Shown: positions 1 to 10,084, counted from the first letter of the stretch. The stretch: DNA of 64,000 nucleotides from Haemophilus influenzae (GCF_001457655.1 NZ_LN831035.1:1178001-1242000); one strand, 5' to 3'. Notes: generated by a model not told the origin, from the letters alone. Numbers and translations: made by a program.

Positions 1-7
1 CTCAATA

Positions 8-81
8 CTACCCCGTTGGGGTAGTGTGAGATTCCTCAAAGAGGAGCTACTATAACTAACCGTGGGTATACTTACCTGCGG
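8..81. repeat. Structured repeat unit, copy 1
   Basis: This is the first of two copies of a roughly 74-bp unit that starts again 139 bp later. It contains three consecutive hairpins: CTACCCC-gtt-GGGGTAG at 8-24, CCTC-aaa-GAGG at 34-44, and a less perfect CCGTGGGTA...TACCTGCGG at 60-81. The two copies are nearly identical through the first two hairpins. No coding frame explains it. It may extend beyond the window start, and I do not recognise the family. Confidence 0.7.
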
Positions 82-111
82 TTAAATAAATAATCTAGGG
101 GAAGACAAATT

Positions 112-135
112 GCCTAGGGTAGGTATATCCTAGGC
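112..135. other. Spacer hairpin between the two structured repeats
   Basis: GCCTAGG (112-118) and CCTAGGC (129-135) form a perfect 7-bp stem around a 10-nt loop. It lies between the two repeat copies and is not itself duplicated. Together with the flanking units it makes the stretch 8-220 a string of seven stem-loops. The function is unknown. Confidence 0.6.
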
Positions 136-146
136 TAATTTTAAGG

Positions 147-220
147 CTACCCCGTTGGGGTAGTGTGAGATTCCTCAAAGAGGAACGACTATAACTAGCC
201 GTGGGTATACTTACCCACGG
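147..220. repeat. Structured repeat unit, copy 2
   Basis: This is the second copy of the 74-bp unit, with better-paired stems than copy 1. They are CTACCCC-gtt-GGGGTAG at 147-163, TTCCTC-aaa-GAGGAA around 171-185, and a perfect 9-bp CCGTGGGTA-tact-TACCCACGG at 199-220. Base changes in copy 2 (GAGGAA, CCCACGG) improve pairing, which suggests that structure is the conserved property. It ends 27 bp before the manA remnant. Confidence 0.7.
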
Positions 221-247
221 TTACGCTAGTTAAAATAGAAATAAATA

Positions 248-1268
248 ATGATTTATAAACTTACAGGCTCACTCCAAAATTACGTATGGGGAGGGCATCA
301 ATATATTCCAGAATTACTGAATATTCCTGCTGATGAATTACCGTATTTATTAAAAATTCTTGATGTCGCCCAACCTCTTTCCATTCAACTTCATCCAACA
401 AAAACGCAAGCTGAAATAGGTTTTGCGGAAGAAAATGCGAAAGGCATTGATTTAAAAGCATCAACACGTACTTATAAAGATAACAATCATAAACCTGAAA
501 TGATGATTGCTTTATCTGATTTCTGGTTGTTGCATGGTTTTAAAAATAAATCGGATATTATAGAAGCTTGCAAAAAAATTGCAGGAACAAGATTTACCTG
601 ATTTTTATGCTGATATTATGTAGGCAGATCAAACGCTATTGTACCAATGGTTTTCCCCAATTCTGTTAGAGAATCAAGCAGCTTATGAGGCTAACAATCT
701 TGATTTAATTAATCCAGATTATTGGGTGCTTTACACTATTGATGCGATGAATATTTCTTTAGATAAATTAGATGCAGGTTTAATTTGTTTCTATTTGTTT
801 AATATTGTACATCTCAAAAAAGGCGAGGGAATTTCCCAAGATGCTGGCATTCCACACGCTTATTTGCGTGGGCAAAATATTGAACTGATGGCTTGTTCAG
901 ATAATGTAATTCGAGGTGGTTTAACGCCTAAATATGTCGATATTCCAGAATTGCTTAAAATTGTCGATTGCCGTGAAGTGGAGCCTAAAATTATTCCAAC
1001 AGCCCCTCAAGACGCACGCATATTTACTTACGCCACGCCAGCAAAAGATTTCGATTTGCAAAATATTCAATATGAATGTGGCGAAACACATCATTTAAAA
1101 GCACAAAGTGCGAGTATTTTATTAGTAATGAAAGGGCAGTTAAATTTACGCTCAGAAACGACCGCACTTTCTTTGAAACAAGGTGAGGTTGCTTTTATTA
1201 CTGCAAATGCTTCTTATGAAGTGGACGGCTTAATTGAAGGCTATGCAGTGGTCGCAAAATTGCCTTGA
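248..1268 (+). pseudogene. manA: manA, mannose-6-phosphate isomerase, decayed
   Basis: This is a remnant of a type I phosphomannose isomerase, a zinc enzyme that converts mannose 6-phosphate to fructose 6-phosphate. Family landmarks remain: QNYVWGG at the N-terminus, QPLSIQLHP (zinc ligands Q and H), NHKPEM (ligand E), IPHAYLRG (ligand H) and the cupin-like C-terminus. Three lesions are visible. Relative to the family, about 45 residues are missing where 'PADE' joins 'LPYLLK' near base 330, between two likely 'DE' codon pairs. An A7 run at 572-578 shifts the frame, and reading it as A6 joins the two halves. An in-frame TAG at 621-623 probably replaces a CAG glutamine codon. The readable pieces are 248-601 and 639-1268. 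The gene is very unlikely to make active enzyme, although the A-tract lesion alone could be a sequencing error. Confidence 0.9.
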
Positions 1269-1296
1269 TAAAGTCTTACCAAAAAAGTATAGTCCT

Positions 1297-1313
1297 CTTA
1301 ATCTTTTATTAAG
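1297..1313. promoter_or_regulatory. Candidate QseB/FirR operator
   Basis: CTTAAT-CTTTT-ATTAAG is a perfect 6-bp dyad with a 5-nt spacer, 70 bp upstream of ygiW. QseB-type regulators autoregulate ygiW-qseBC operons through TTAA-rich repeats, so this is the obvious candidate site. The assignment is by position and pattern only. Confidence 0.45.
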
Positions 1314-1382
1314 ATTTATTTGTTTTAATACACACATCCAAGCAATGGTGCTTGAAATTAACTAACTTAAAAAGGAAACGTT

Positions 1383-1748
1383 ATGAAAAAATTTGCATTA
1401 GCAACAATCTTCGCATTAGCAACCACTTCAGCATTTGCTGGTTTTAATGGCAATAATAGTCAAGGTGGTTTTCAACAAACAGCCCCTGCTGCAATTAGCG
1501 TAAAACAAGCTTTATCTGCGGCTGATAATTCAATGATTACTTTGGTGGGTAATATTACACAACAAATTGATGACGATGAATTTTGGTTTACTGATGGGAC
1601 AGGGCAAATCAAGATTGAAATCAAAAAACGCGTTTGGAATGGTTTAAACGTAGATTCAAAGGATAAAGTGAAAATTTATGGAAAATTGGATAACGAAGCC
1701 TTTGAGAAAGCAGAACTTGATGTATTGCGCGTTGAAAAAGCAGAATAA
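1383..1748 (+). CDS. ygiW: YgiW-family periplasmic OB-fold protein
   Basis: The product is a 121-residue secreted protein of the BOF (bacterial OB-fold) YgiW family. Residues 1-19 are a typical signal peptide ending AFA, so the mature protein starts near GFNGNN. The remainder holds the family core (VKQAL...LVGNITQQIDDDEFWFTDGTGQI...KVKIYGKLD). The start has a good ribosome site, AAAGGAA, 6 bases upstream. It is the first gene of a ygiW-qseB-qseC operon, the arrangement known in Pasteurellaceae, where the two-component system controls ygiW expression. YgiW proteins are linked to stress tolerance and do not bind nucleic acid in the periplasm. The precise biochemical role is not known. Confidence 0.88.
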   Translation: MKKFALATIFALATTSAFAGFNGNNSQGGFQQTAPAAISVKQALSAADNSMITLVGNITQQIDDDEFWFTDGTGQIKIEIKKRVWNGLNVDSKDKVKIYGKLDNEAFEKAELDVLRVEKAE

Positions 1749-1811
1749 TTATCTTTGAAGATAGCGGGCGTTAGCTCGCTATTTTTGTCTATAAAGTGCG
1801 GTCAATTTTTT

Positions 1812-2477
1812 ATGAGAATTTTATTGATAGAAGACGATAATCTAATCGGCAATGGGTTGCAGATTGGTTTAACTAAACTTGGTTTTGCGGTGGATTGGTT
1901 TACCGATGGAAAAACAGGAATGGCTGCTTTAACCTCTGCATCTTATGATGCGGTGGTATTGGATTTAACCTTGCCTAAACTTGATGGATTAGATGTATTG
2001 CAACAATGGCGATCTAATCATCAAGATGTTCCCGTATTAATTTTGACTGCTCGTGATACTTTAGATGAACGAGTTAAAGGTTTACAAAGTGGTGCAGATG
2101 ATTATCTTTGCAAGCCTTTTGCTTTGGCTGAAGTCGCCGCACGTTTACAAGCCCTTATTCGTCGTCGTTATGGATATCATCATTCTGTGATAGAACAGGC
2201 TGGTGTTAAGCTAGATCAGAATCAACGTTCTGTTTGGCTGAATAATCAACCCATTTCTTTAACAAGCCGTGAATATAAATTGCTTGAATTATTTATGCTG
2301 AATAAAGATCGCGTATTGTCTCGCTCATCCATTGAAGAAAAATTATCCAGTTGGGATGAGGAAATTAGCAGTGGCGCATTGGATGTGCATATTTATAATT
2401 TACGCCAAAAATTGGGGAAACAATTTATTCGCACGGTACACGGTGTTGGATATGCTTTGGGACAAGTTGAAAAATGA
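1812..2477 (+). CDS. qseB: Response regulator QseB (FirR), OmpR family
   Basis: The product is a 221-residue two-component response regulator. The receiver domain (about residues 1-115) has the acidic pair D8/D9, phosphoacceptor D51 in VVLDLTLP, T in LTARD and K in CKPF. The C-terminal OmpR-type winged helix (about 125-218) has the usual [12 protein letters not shown] and [11 protein letters not shown] segments. I start at ATG 1812 because MRILLIEDD is the conserved beginning; the open frame extends upstream to 1755 through non-conserved sequence carrying an uptake signal. The stop overlaps the qseC start by 4 bases (ATGA), implying coupled translation. In H. influenzae the pair has also been named FirRS for its response to ferrous iron. 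Confidence 0.93.
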   Translation: MRILLIEDDNLIGNGLQIGLTKLGFAVDWFTDGKTGMAALTSASYDAVVLDLTLPKLDGLDVLQQWRSNHQDVPVLILTARDTLDERVKGLQSGADDYLCKPFALAEVAARLQALIRRRYGYHHSVIEQAGVKLDQNQRSVWLNNQPISLTSREYKLLELFMLNKDRVLSRSSIEEKLSSWDEEISSGALDVHIYNLRQKLGKQFIRTVHGVGYALGQVEK

Positions 2478-3829
2478 AAAATAGAAGCCTTACGTTGCGT
2501 CTTATTTCTGTGCTTTGTTTAACCGCACTTTTTGTTTGGCTGGGTTCTACGCTTGTGGCTTGGTGGCAAGTTCGCCACGATGTGAATAAAGTTTTTGATG
2601 CACAACAAGTTCTCTTTGCTGAACGGCTCGCAAATTCAGATTTAAGTACTATTTTGTTGGAATCTAGCACAACGCTAAATAAAAATTCACAGTCGGTATT
2701 AAAAAAAAGTTATGACGATGATGCCTTAGCCTTTGCTATTTTTTCTAAAACTGGGAAACTTTTATTCAGTGATGGACGAAATGGAAAAGATTTTATTTTT
2801 AATTATAAAACGGGGTTTTATAATGCGAATATTTATGATGATGACGATAAATGGCGAATTTTTTGGCGTATGGCAGCTAATGGAGAATTAGTTATCGCAG
2901 TAGGGCAAGAATTAGATTACCGTGAAGATTTAATTGAAGAAATGATTTTGGGGCAAATGTGGATTTGGTTTGCCAGTTTGCCTATTTTGATCATTGTTTT
3001 AGGATGGTTGATTCATAAAGAACTTCGACCGATTAAACGTTTAAGCCAAGAAGTACAAACGAGAAAATCTGGCGATGTGTCATTGCTGAATACGGAGGGG
3101 CTACCCGTTGAGATTTTACCCTTAGTAAAAAATTTAAATCAATTTTTTGACCGCACTTCAGCTATGTTGCAACGCGAACGCCGTTTTACTTCTGATGCAG
3201 CTCACGAATTGCGTAGTCCATTGGCGGCATTGCGTATTCAAACTGAAGTTGCGCAACTAGCTGGCGATGATGTAGCGTTACGAGAACAAGCACTTTTACA
3301 TTTAACGCAAGGCATTGATCGGGCTTCGCAATTGATTGAACAATTATTAACGCTTTCCCGCTTGGATAATTTGCAAGCCTTAGAAACACTACAGCTGCTT
3401 GATTGGGAAGCTATTGTTCAATCATTAATTTCTGAGCGTTATTTTGTGGCAGAAAAACGTAAAATTACCTTGGTTTTTGAGAAAGAATCTGAACCAAAGC
3501 AAAAACAAGGGCAATCAATTTTAGTTTCATTGATGCTTAGAAATTTACTCGACAATGCTATTAAATATTGTCCTGAAGATACAATCGTTTCAGTAAAAAT
3601 TTCATCCTCACAGATTATTATTGAGGACAATGGTGGTGGCGTTGAACCTGAAGATTTGAAAAAACTTGGACAGCGTTTTTATCGTCCAGCTGGGCAAAAT
3701 GAAAAGGGAAGTGGCTTGGGACTTTCTATTGTTATGCGAATTGCGGAATTACACGGATTTAAAGTGCGGTTAGAAAATGTTGTAAAAGAGGGGAGAAGAA
3801 TTGGCTTAAAAGCAATAATATCCTTGTAG
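2474..3829 (+). CDS. qseC: Sensor histidine kinase QseC (FirS)
   Basis: The product is a 451-residue inner-membrane histidine kinase. It has a transmembrane segment near residues 9-30, a periplasmic sensor of about 130 residues, and a second segment near 160-180. A HAMP-like linker beginning [14 protein letters not shown] follows. The dimerisation/phosphoacceptor helix has H in [13 protein letters not shown], and the ATPase domain shows N ([12 protein letters not shown]), G1 (IEDNGGGV) and G2 (GSGLGLSIV) boxes. It phosphorylates QseB, encoded immediately upstream with overlapping ends. The periplasmic region contains an acidic patch (YDDDDK, also DxxE stretches), compatible with metal or iron sensing reported for the H. 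influenzae system, although sequence alone does not define the ligand. A USS-type hairpin terminator follows. Confidence 0.93.
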   Translation: MKNRSLTLRLISVLCLTALFVWLGSTLVAWWQVRHDVNKVFDAQQVLFAERLANSDLSTILLESSTTLNKNSQSVLKKSYDDDALAFAIFSKTGKLLFSDGRNGKDFIFNYKTGFYNANIYDDDDKWRIFWRMAANGELVIAVGQELDYREDLIEEMILGQMWIWFASLPILIIVLGWLIHKELRPIKRLSQEVQTRKSGDVSLLNTEGLPVEILPLVKNLNQFFDRTSAMLQRERRFTSDAAHELRSPLAALRIQTEVAQLAGDDVALREQALLHLTQGIDRASQLIEQLLTLSRLDNLQALETLQLLDWEAIVQSLISERYFVAEKRKITLVFEKESEPKQKQGQSILVSLMLRNLLDNAIKYCPEDTIVSVKISSSQIIIEDNGGGVEPEDLKKLGQRFYRPAGQNEKGSGLGLSIVMRIAELHGFKVRLENVVKEGRRIGLKAIISL

Positions 3830-3856
3830 AAATGGCTTTAAAATAAATGATATTTG

Positions 3857-3893
3857 TGCGGTAAATTATTTTGTAAATTTTACCGCATTTTTT
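3857..3893 (+). terminator. Terminator after qseC
   Basis: TGCGGTAAA (3857-3865) pairs with TTTACCGCA (3879-3887) and is followed by T6. The arms resemble degenerate inverted uptake signals. It closes the ygiW-qseBC operon. Confidence 0.8.
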
Positions 3894-4105
3894 AGTTTAG
3901 CTTTCACTAATTTGAAATAATGACTGTATTTTGTTAGTATACACAAGTTTTTGGAAACAATCCTTCAATTCCTACTGAACGTTTCCTTCAAAATCGCACT
4001 TCTATGTGCTGTCCTTTGTAGTGGTTCCATTACACATTTTTGCCTCTAGGCAATGTTTATTAAATCTATTTTTAATCTATTCATTTAATCGTTAAGGGGA
4101 AAAGT
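3894..4105 (+). other. Intergenic leader of betT
   Basis: This is 212 bp of AT-rich non-coding sequence between the qseC terminator and betT. I see no open frame of note and no clear operator. It ends in the strong ribosome site AAGGGG at 4094-4099. A betT promoter must lie here, but no convincing -35/-10 pair stands out by eye. Confidence 0.5.
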
Positions 4106-6133
4106 TTGTCTTTATCTCAATTTATGACAAAGCGAACGTCATTTAATCCTTTGGTAATTGGCGTTACGTTATTTTTTATATTGTTACTGATGGCAATGAT
4201 TTTTATTGCGCCAGAGCAAACTCAAGCATTATTGAATCAAGCTAAAAGTGGTATTTTTGCTAATTTTAGTTGGTTTTATGTACTCACTTTTTCAGTGTTT
4301 TTAGGATTTTTATTAATTTTATCAGTAAGTAGTCTTGGCAATATAAAACTAGGGCAAGATGAAGAAGAACCTGAATTTAGTTTCTTATCTTGGCTTGCGA
4401 TGTTATTTGCCGCTGGAATGGGGGTTGGGCTGATGTTTTTTGGCGTAGCAGAACCATTAACCCATTATCTTTCTGACATTACAGTAGGTTCTGCAGAACA
4501 TAAACAACAAGAGGCTTTACTTCATACTTTGTTCCACTGGGGAATTCACGCGTGGGCAGTATATGGCACCATTGCTTTAGCATTAGCTTATTTTGGGTTT
4601 CGTTATAAATTACCTTTAGCGTTGCGCTCTTGTTTTTATCCTTTATTAAAAGATCGTATTAATGGCAAAATTGGCGATGCGATTGATGTTATGGCATTAC
4701 TTGCCACATTATTTGGGATTATTACTACATTAGGTTTTGGTTCATCACAGCTTGGTGCAGGGCTTGAACAAATAGGTTGGATAAGTCAGAACAGCTTTGC
4801 CTTACAAGTTGGCGTTATTGTTGTGGTGATGTGTTTAGCGGTGTTTTCTGCTATTTCTGGTATTGGAAAAGGCGTGAAAATATTAAGTGAAATTAACTTA
4901 ACTTTAGCATTTTGTTTACTTCTTTTTGTTTTAATTTCAGGCCCTACGTTATACCTTTTATCTGCATTTAGCGACAATATTGGTAATTATTTCAGCAATT
5001 TAGTGCAACTCAGTTTTAAAACCTATGCTTATGAACAAGAACATACTAGCTGGTTTAGCGGATGGACTGTGCTTTATTGGGCTTGGTGGTGTTCTTGGGC
5101 TCCGTTTGTGGGTTTATTTATTGCGCGTATTTCTAAAGGGCGAACTATCCGTGAATTTATTTTTGGCGTATTAGTTATTCCAAGTTTATTTGGTATTTTA
5201 TGGTTTACTGTTTTTGGTAATACAGCAGTATGGCTAAATGATGGCATTGCTGCGGGCGGGCTTGGCGAATTTATTTCTTCCCCAGAAATTTTATTATTTA
5301 AATTTTTAAATTATCTGCCTTTACCAACAATAACAGGCTTTGTGAGCTTATTAGTGATTTCATTGTTTTTTATCACTTCAGCGGATTCAGGTATTTATGT
5401 GTTAAATAACATTGCATCTCGAGATAAAAGTTTAGCTTCTCCTGCGTGGCAAGCCATAATGTGGGGCACTTTGATGTCAGTTGTTGCAATTGTGCTAATG
5501 CAATCTGGTGGACTTGCTAATTTGCAAACAATGACATTAATTGTTGCCTTGCCTTTTGCTTTATTGATGTTGGTAATGTGTTTTAGTTTATGGAAAGGCT
5601 TAATTGCGGATAAAAAATATTTTTCTACTAAAGTCAATCCAACTAGTATTTTCTGGAGCGGCGATAAATGGAAATCACATTTAGAGCAAATGATGAACCA
5701 AACGCAAGAGAAAGATATTTTACGTTTCCTTAAAAATACGGCGTTACCCGCTATGCGAGAATTACGTCAAGAATTAACAGGAAAATATAATTTAAGTGTA
5801 GAAATCAACACATTATTTGAACAAGAAGAGCCAGCTTTGGAATTGGTAATTCATAAAGAATCAATGCGAGATTTTATGTATGGTATTAAATCTGTTGGGC
5901 GAGAAGTGTCAGAGCAATTAATTAACGATGAAAATTTACCGCACATTCAGCATAGTGTTACTTACGAGCCTTACACTTATTTTTTTGATGGACGAGTCGG
6001 TTACGATGTTCAATATATGGATCAAGATGAATTGATTGCCGATATGTTGAAACAATATGAACGTTATCTAAGTTTGCTTGATGATGTGGGTCAGGAACTG
6101 ATGGCACACGAGCAAACCGAACTAGCAGAGTAA
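4106..6133 (+). CDS. betT: BCCT-family choline/betaine transporter BetT
   Basis: The product is a 675-residue secondary transporter of the betaine-choline-carnitine family, with twelve predicted membrane helices over about residues 15-510. Family motifs are the glycine-rich GMGVGLMFFGVAEP in TM3 and the tryptophan-rich WAWWCSWAPFVGLFIARISKGRTIREF. A soluble C-terminal tail of about 165 residues resembles E. coli BetT, where the tail takes part in osmosensing. The start is TTG at 4106, chosen because AAGGGG sits 6 bases upstream; an ATG 6 codons later is the alternative. H. influenzae decorates its lipooligosaccharide with phosphocholine. There are no betA/betB glycine-betaine synthesis genes beside it, so choline import for other uses or osmoprotectant import are both possible. 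Confidence 0.87.
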   Translation: MSLSQFMTKRTSFNPLVIGVTLFFILLLMAMIFIAPEQTQALLNQAKSGIFANFSWFYVLTFSVFLGFLLILSVSSLGNIKLGQDEEEPEFSFLSWLAMLFAAGMGVGLMFFGVAEPLTHYLSDITVGSAEHKQQEALLHTLFHWGIHAWAVYGTIALALAYFGFRYKLPLALRSCFYPLLKDRINGKIGDAIDVMALLATLFGIITTLGFGSSQLGAGLEQIGWISQNSFALQVGVIVVVMCLAVFSAISGIGKGVKILSEINLTLAFCLLLFVLISGPTLYLLSAFSDNIGNYFSNLVQLSFKTYAYEQEHTSWFSGWTVLYWAWWCSWAPFVGLFIARISKGRTIREFIFGVLVIPSLFGILWFTVFGNTAVWLNDGIAAGGLGEFISSPEILLFKFLNYLPLPTITGFVSLLVISLFFITSADSGIYVLNNIASRDKSLASPAWQAIMWGTLMSVVAIVLMQSGGLANLQTMTLIVALPFALLMLVMCFSLWKGLIADKKYFSTKVNPTSIFWSGDKWKSHLEQMMNQTQEKDILRFLKNTALPAMRELRQELTGKYNLSVEINTLFEQEEPALELVIHKESMRDFMYGIKSVGREVSEQLINDENLPHIQHSVTYEPYTYFFDGRVGYDVQYMDQDELIADMLKQYERYLSLLDDVGQELMAHEQTELAE

Positions 6134-6168
6134 TCGATTTAAAGGTGCAACGTGTGCCAGTTTTGTGG

Positions 6169-7644
6169 TTATTTAACTTGATTAATCAAAAATTGGGTTA
6201 ATAGCGAAACAGGGCGACCTGTTGCACCTTTATTTGCGCCTTGTAACCAAGCAGTGCCTGCGATGTCTAAATGTGCCCAGCGATATTTTTTCGTGAAGTT
6301 AGACAAAAATGCACCCGCTGTAATTGCGCCACCCCAGCGACCACCAATGTTGGCAAGGTCGGCGAAAGGCGATTTAAGTTGCTCTTGATATTCTTCGCTT
6401 AATGGTAAACGCCACGCTTTGTCAGTGGTTTCTGTTGCGGCTTGGAGTAGTGCATTGGCAAGATTGTTATCTGTAGAAACTAAGCCGCTATTGTGTTGCC
6501 CTAGTGCAACCACACAAGCACCAGTCAAGGTTGCAACATCAATAACAAGCTCAGGTTCAAAACGCTCAACATAAGTAAGTGCATCACAAAGCACTAATCG
6601 ACCTTCTGCATCAGTATTAAGAACTTCTACAGTTAAACCATTCATAGTGGTAAGAATATCGCCTGGGCGATAAGCATTGCCATCTGGCAGATTTTCACAA
6701 CCTGCTAAAACACCAATAACGTTTAATGGTAAGTTCAACTGTGCAATGGCTTTCATTGTGCCGAAGACAGAGGCTGCACCGCACATATCATATTTCATTT
6801 CATCCATATCTGCGGCGGGTTTAAGTGAAATACCGCCAGCATCAAAGGTTAATCCTTTGCCTACAAGTACAATGGGTTTGGCGTTTTTATCTGGCGCATT
6901 ATTGAATGTTAAAACAGACATATAAGCACGGTTTTCAGAGCCTTTTGAGACGGCAAGATAAGCGTTCATTCCAAGTTTAGCCATTTCTTCTTCATCCACA
7001 ACTTTCAATGAAAGTGCGGTAGAATTTTCTGCTAAATTTTTTGCTTGCTCAGCAAGATAAGCTGGATTACAAATATTTGGTGGCATATTTGCGATGTCAC
7101 GTGCTGCTTTTATGCCTGAGCTAATGGCATTGGCGTGAGAAATAGCTTGTTGTGCTTGATTACAATCCGTATTAAAGATGAAAGATTCTAAAACAGAGGT
7201 TTCTGCTTTTTGAGATTTGAAATGATCAAATTGATAATTGGTGTGTTCAATCGTTTCAATGGCAAAGCGGATATTCCAATAAAGATCGCGATCTTTTAAT
7301 TCAATTTCAGTTAAATAAGAAATGACTTCACGCGTGTTGGTTTCTTTTAGTGTCTTTAATACAGCTTGGATGATTTGTTTATATTGACGCTCTGTGAGTT
7401 CTCCTTTTTTGCCACAGCCAACGATTAATAGGCGTTTAGCAGATAAACCTTGAAGATCACGAAGTAAAATGGTTTGGGCTAATTTGCCAGTGAGCTCACC
7501 TGATTTCACTAAATCGTTTAAATAACCTTGGGTTAATTGATCGATTTCATTAAAACTTTTTGAAAATTTATTATTTTCATAGATGCCTAAAACAATGCAA
7601 TCAGTGGCTTGAGAAAGTGCGGTATTTTTTGCTTGATATTTCAT
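6169..7644 (-). CDS. pepA: Leucyl aminopeptidase PepA
   Basis: The product is a 491-residue cytoplasmic M17 aminopeptidase, a hexameric di-metal enzyme that removes N-terminal residues, especially leucine. The C-terminal catalytic domain has [15 protein letters not shown] (Lys and Asp metal ligands), the diagnostic [10 protein letters not shown] signature near residue 345, and [18 protein letters not shown]. The N-terminal domain (about 1-165) is the family's more variable regulatory domain. A good ribosome site (AGGACA) precedes the ATG. It is convergent with betT (35 bp apart) and divergent from lptFG across 107 bp, the same pepA/lptF arrangement found in enterobacteria. E. coli PepA also binds DNA; whether this one does is not visible. 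Confidence 0.95.
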
Positions 7645-7751
7645 TTGTTGTCCTTAAATTTCTGTTTAATTCAGCGAAAATAAGTTATCATATGCGACCG
7701 ATTTTATCCAGTTTTCCTCCGTTTTAGATTTAGAAAAACAAACGAAATAAG

Positions 7752-8855
7752 ATGATTTTAATTCGATATTTAATAAAAGAAGTTTTCAAAAGCCAAATCG
7801 CAATTTTACTAATTTTGCTATTGATTTTTTTTAGTCAGCAGTTTGTGCGTGTATTAGGTGCGGCGGCAAATGGGAATGTGCCAGCTGATTTGGTTTTCTC
7901 TTTATTAGGCTTAGGAATGCCGACAATGGCGCAGTTGATGTTGCCACTATGTTTATTTATTGCGATTTTACTGACTTTTGGTCGCCTTTACGCTGAAAGT
8001 GAAATCACAGTGATGCGCGCGTGCGGTGTGGGGCAACGGATTTTGGTTAAAGTGGCACTGATTATGTCTTTATTAACGGCAGGTATTGCCGCTTATAACG
8101 CATTATGGCTTTCGCCTTGGGCAATTCAAAAACAAGTGAATATGGTGGAAGATGCAAAGGCTAATCCAACCGTTGGCGTGCTGTCTTCAGGTCAGTTTAT
8201 TTCTACCAACAATAATAACGTTGTGTTATTTATTGATAAGATTAAAGATAATCAAATCCGCAATGTTTATTTATTTCAAATGACACCTCAAAAACAAACA
8301 AAACCTTCAGTGATAACAGCTGAAAAAGGGGAATTAATTGCGTTGCCAAATGGTGATCAAGTCTTAAATTTGAAAAATACAAAACGGGTTGAAGGAACCT
8401 CCGCTTTGCCAGATTTTCGCATTACGCATTTTGATGAATATCACGCCTATTTAGGTTATCAATCCGCAGAAAATACCAATGATGAAGTAGCAGAATTAAC
8501 ATTGTCTCAACTTATCGATTTAGATTCTTCTTCTGCGAAAGCTGAATTGCATTGGCGTATTACCTTAATTTTGGCAGTGCCATTAATGGCATTGATTGCT
8601 GTACCATTAAGTCGCGTAAATCCTCGACAAGGTAGATTTGCCAAAATTTTACCCGCACTTTTACTCTATTTAATTTATTTCTTGTTACAAAGCTCTTTTA
8701 AATCTGCAGGTTCAGCGGGAAAATTAGAGGCTGAACTTTTAATGCCGCTTGTTAATATCGGATTTTTCTTACTTGCTGTGGTGTTGAATAGCTGGGACAG
8801 TGAAATAATGTATAAATTTCGCTATTTATTCAGTAAGAAAGGATCGGCAAAATGA
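7752..8855 (+). CDS. lptF: LPS export permease LptF
   Basis: The product is a 367-residue inner-membrane subunit of the LptB2FG ABC exporter, which extracts lipopolysaccharide from the inner membrane and feeds it to the LptC-A-D bridge. It belongs to the YjgP/YjgQ family, with three N-terminal membrane helices (about 10-30, 50-80, 95-120), a periplasmic beta-jellyroll of about 140 residues, and three C-terminal helices from about residue 270. [17 protein letters not shown] is the conserved cytoplasmic coupling loop that contacts LptB. The stop overlaps the lptG start (ATGA). lptB, lptA and lptC are not in this window. Confidence 0.94.
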
Positions 8856-9928
8856 TAAATACCCTTGATCGTTATATTGGAAAAAGTATTCTTGGCACGA
8901 TTTTTGCTACTTTAATGACTTTAGTGGGATTGTCGGCGATTATTAAATTTGTCGAACAATTTCGTAGTGTAGGTAAAGGCACTTATGATATTTGGCAAGC
9001 GGTAATTTTTACTGGTTTAACTATACCGAAAGATATTGAAACTTTCTTTCCTATGGCAGCATTGCTTGGGGCATTAATTGCACTAGGTAATCTTGCTAGC
9101 AGAAGCGAACTTGTTATTATGCAATCAGCTGGATTTTCTCGCTTTAAAATAGGTATAGCGGTAATGAAAACTGCATTACCATTAGTAGTATTTACAATGA
9201 TTATTGGGGAGTGGGGAATTCCACAAACAGAACAATTTGCACGAGATATGCGCGCTAAGGCTCTTTCTGGTGGTTCAATACTTTCAATTAAAAATGGTGT
9301 GTGGGCGAAAGATGGTCATCATTTTGTATTTGTTAGGCGTGTGACGGATGATACAAAATTAGACGATATTTATATTTATACCTTTGATCAACAGCATAAT
9401 TTAATAAAATTAAAACATGCAAACCAGGCGAGTTATTCTGAAGATGAAGCTAAATGGACATTGCGTCAAGTTAATCATTCAACGATTATGAAAGATGAAA
9501 TCATCACAACGAATCATTTATCAGAAACTTGGGAAACTAGTTTGACGCCAGATAAATTAGGTGCGGTTTCTTTGCGTCCGACATCATTATCTATCTCAGG
9601 TTTATATCATTACATTTCATTTCTGCGTGAAACAGGGCAAGATGTGAGTCGTTTTGAACTCACGTTTTGGCGTAAAATTTTCCAGCCTGTATCCGTTGGC
9701 GTAATGATGTTATTAGCCTTATCTTTTATTTTTGGCTCGCTACGCAGTGTGACTGCAGGTGCAAGGATAGTTACTGGGATTTGTGTAGGATTCTTATTTT
9801 ATGTTGTTAATGAAATTTTAGGACAAACGAGTGTAGTTTACGGTATTCCTGCTATTTTTGGTGCATTGATCCCGAGCTTGCTTTTCATTGTAATGATTTG
9901 GTGGTTATTAAGTCGTAAGCGAGATTAA
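8852..9928 (+). CDS. lptG: LPS export permease LptG
   Basis: The product is a 358-residue partner of LptF with the same topology: helices near residues 12-35, 60-80 and 100-122, a periplasmic domain to about 265, then three helices. [21 protein letters not shown] is the cytoplasmic coupling-helix region. It is translated from an ATG overlapping the lptF stop by 4 bases, so the two subunits are likely made in equal amounts. The C-terminus is short and basic (SRKRD). There is no strong terminator after it; the next 190 bp belong to the metE control region. Confidence 0.94.
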
Positions 9929-9978
9929 TTTTAAGGAAATAAGTTAGCTGAATTGATTCATCGTTATTTGATAGATAA

Positions 9979-10058
9979 AAGAATGCTTGATTATGAATTT
10001 ATTTAATGTAAATCCTGAAAATAATAAGTTTGCATAATAAATGAAGATCAAGCATTCT
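9979..10058. repeat. 12-bp inverted repeat upstream of metE
   Basis: AGAATGCTTGAT at 9979-9990 and its exact complement ATCAAGCATTCT at 10047-10058 flank a 56-nt AT-rich spacer. The element ends 10 bp before the met boxes. Possible MetR-like half sites lie nearby, such as TGAATTTATTTAA at 9993 (one mismatch to TGAAN5TTCA). It could be a long stem, paired activator sites or a small mobile repeat; I cannot tell which. Confidence 0.55.
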
Positions 10059-10068
10059 ATATTGGTAT

Positions 10069-10084
10069 AGACGTTTAGCCGTCT
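10069..10084. promoter_or_regulatory. Tandem met boxes (MetJ operator)
   Basis: Two adjacent 8-mers, AGACGTTT (10069-10076) and AGCCGTCT (10077-10084), each match the MetJ consensus AGACGTCT at 7 of 8 positions. They lie about 40 bp upstream of metE, as expected for repression by MetJ-S-adenosylmethionine. Confidence 0.75.
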
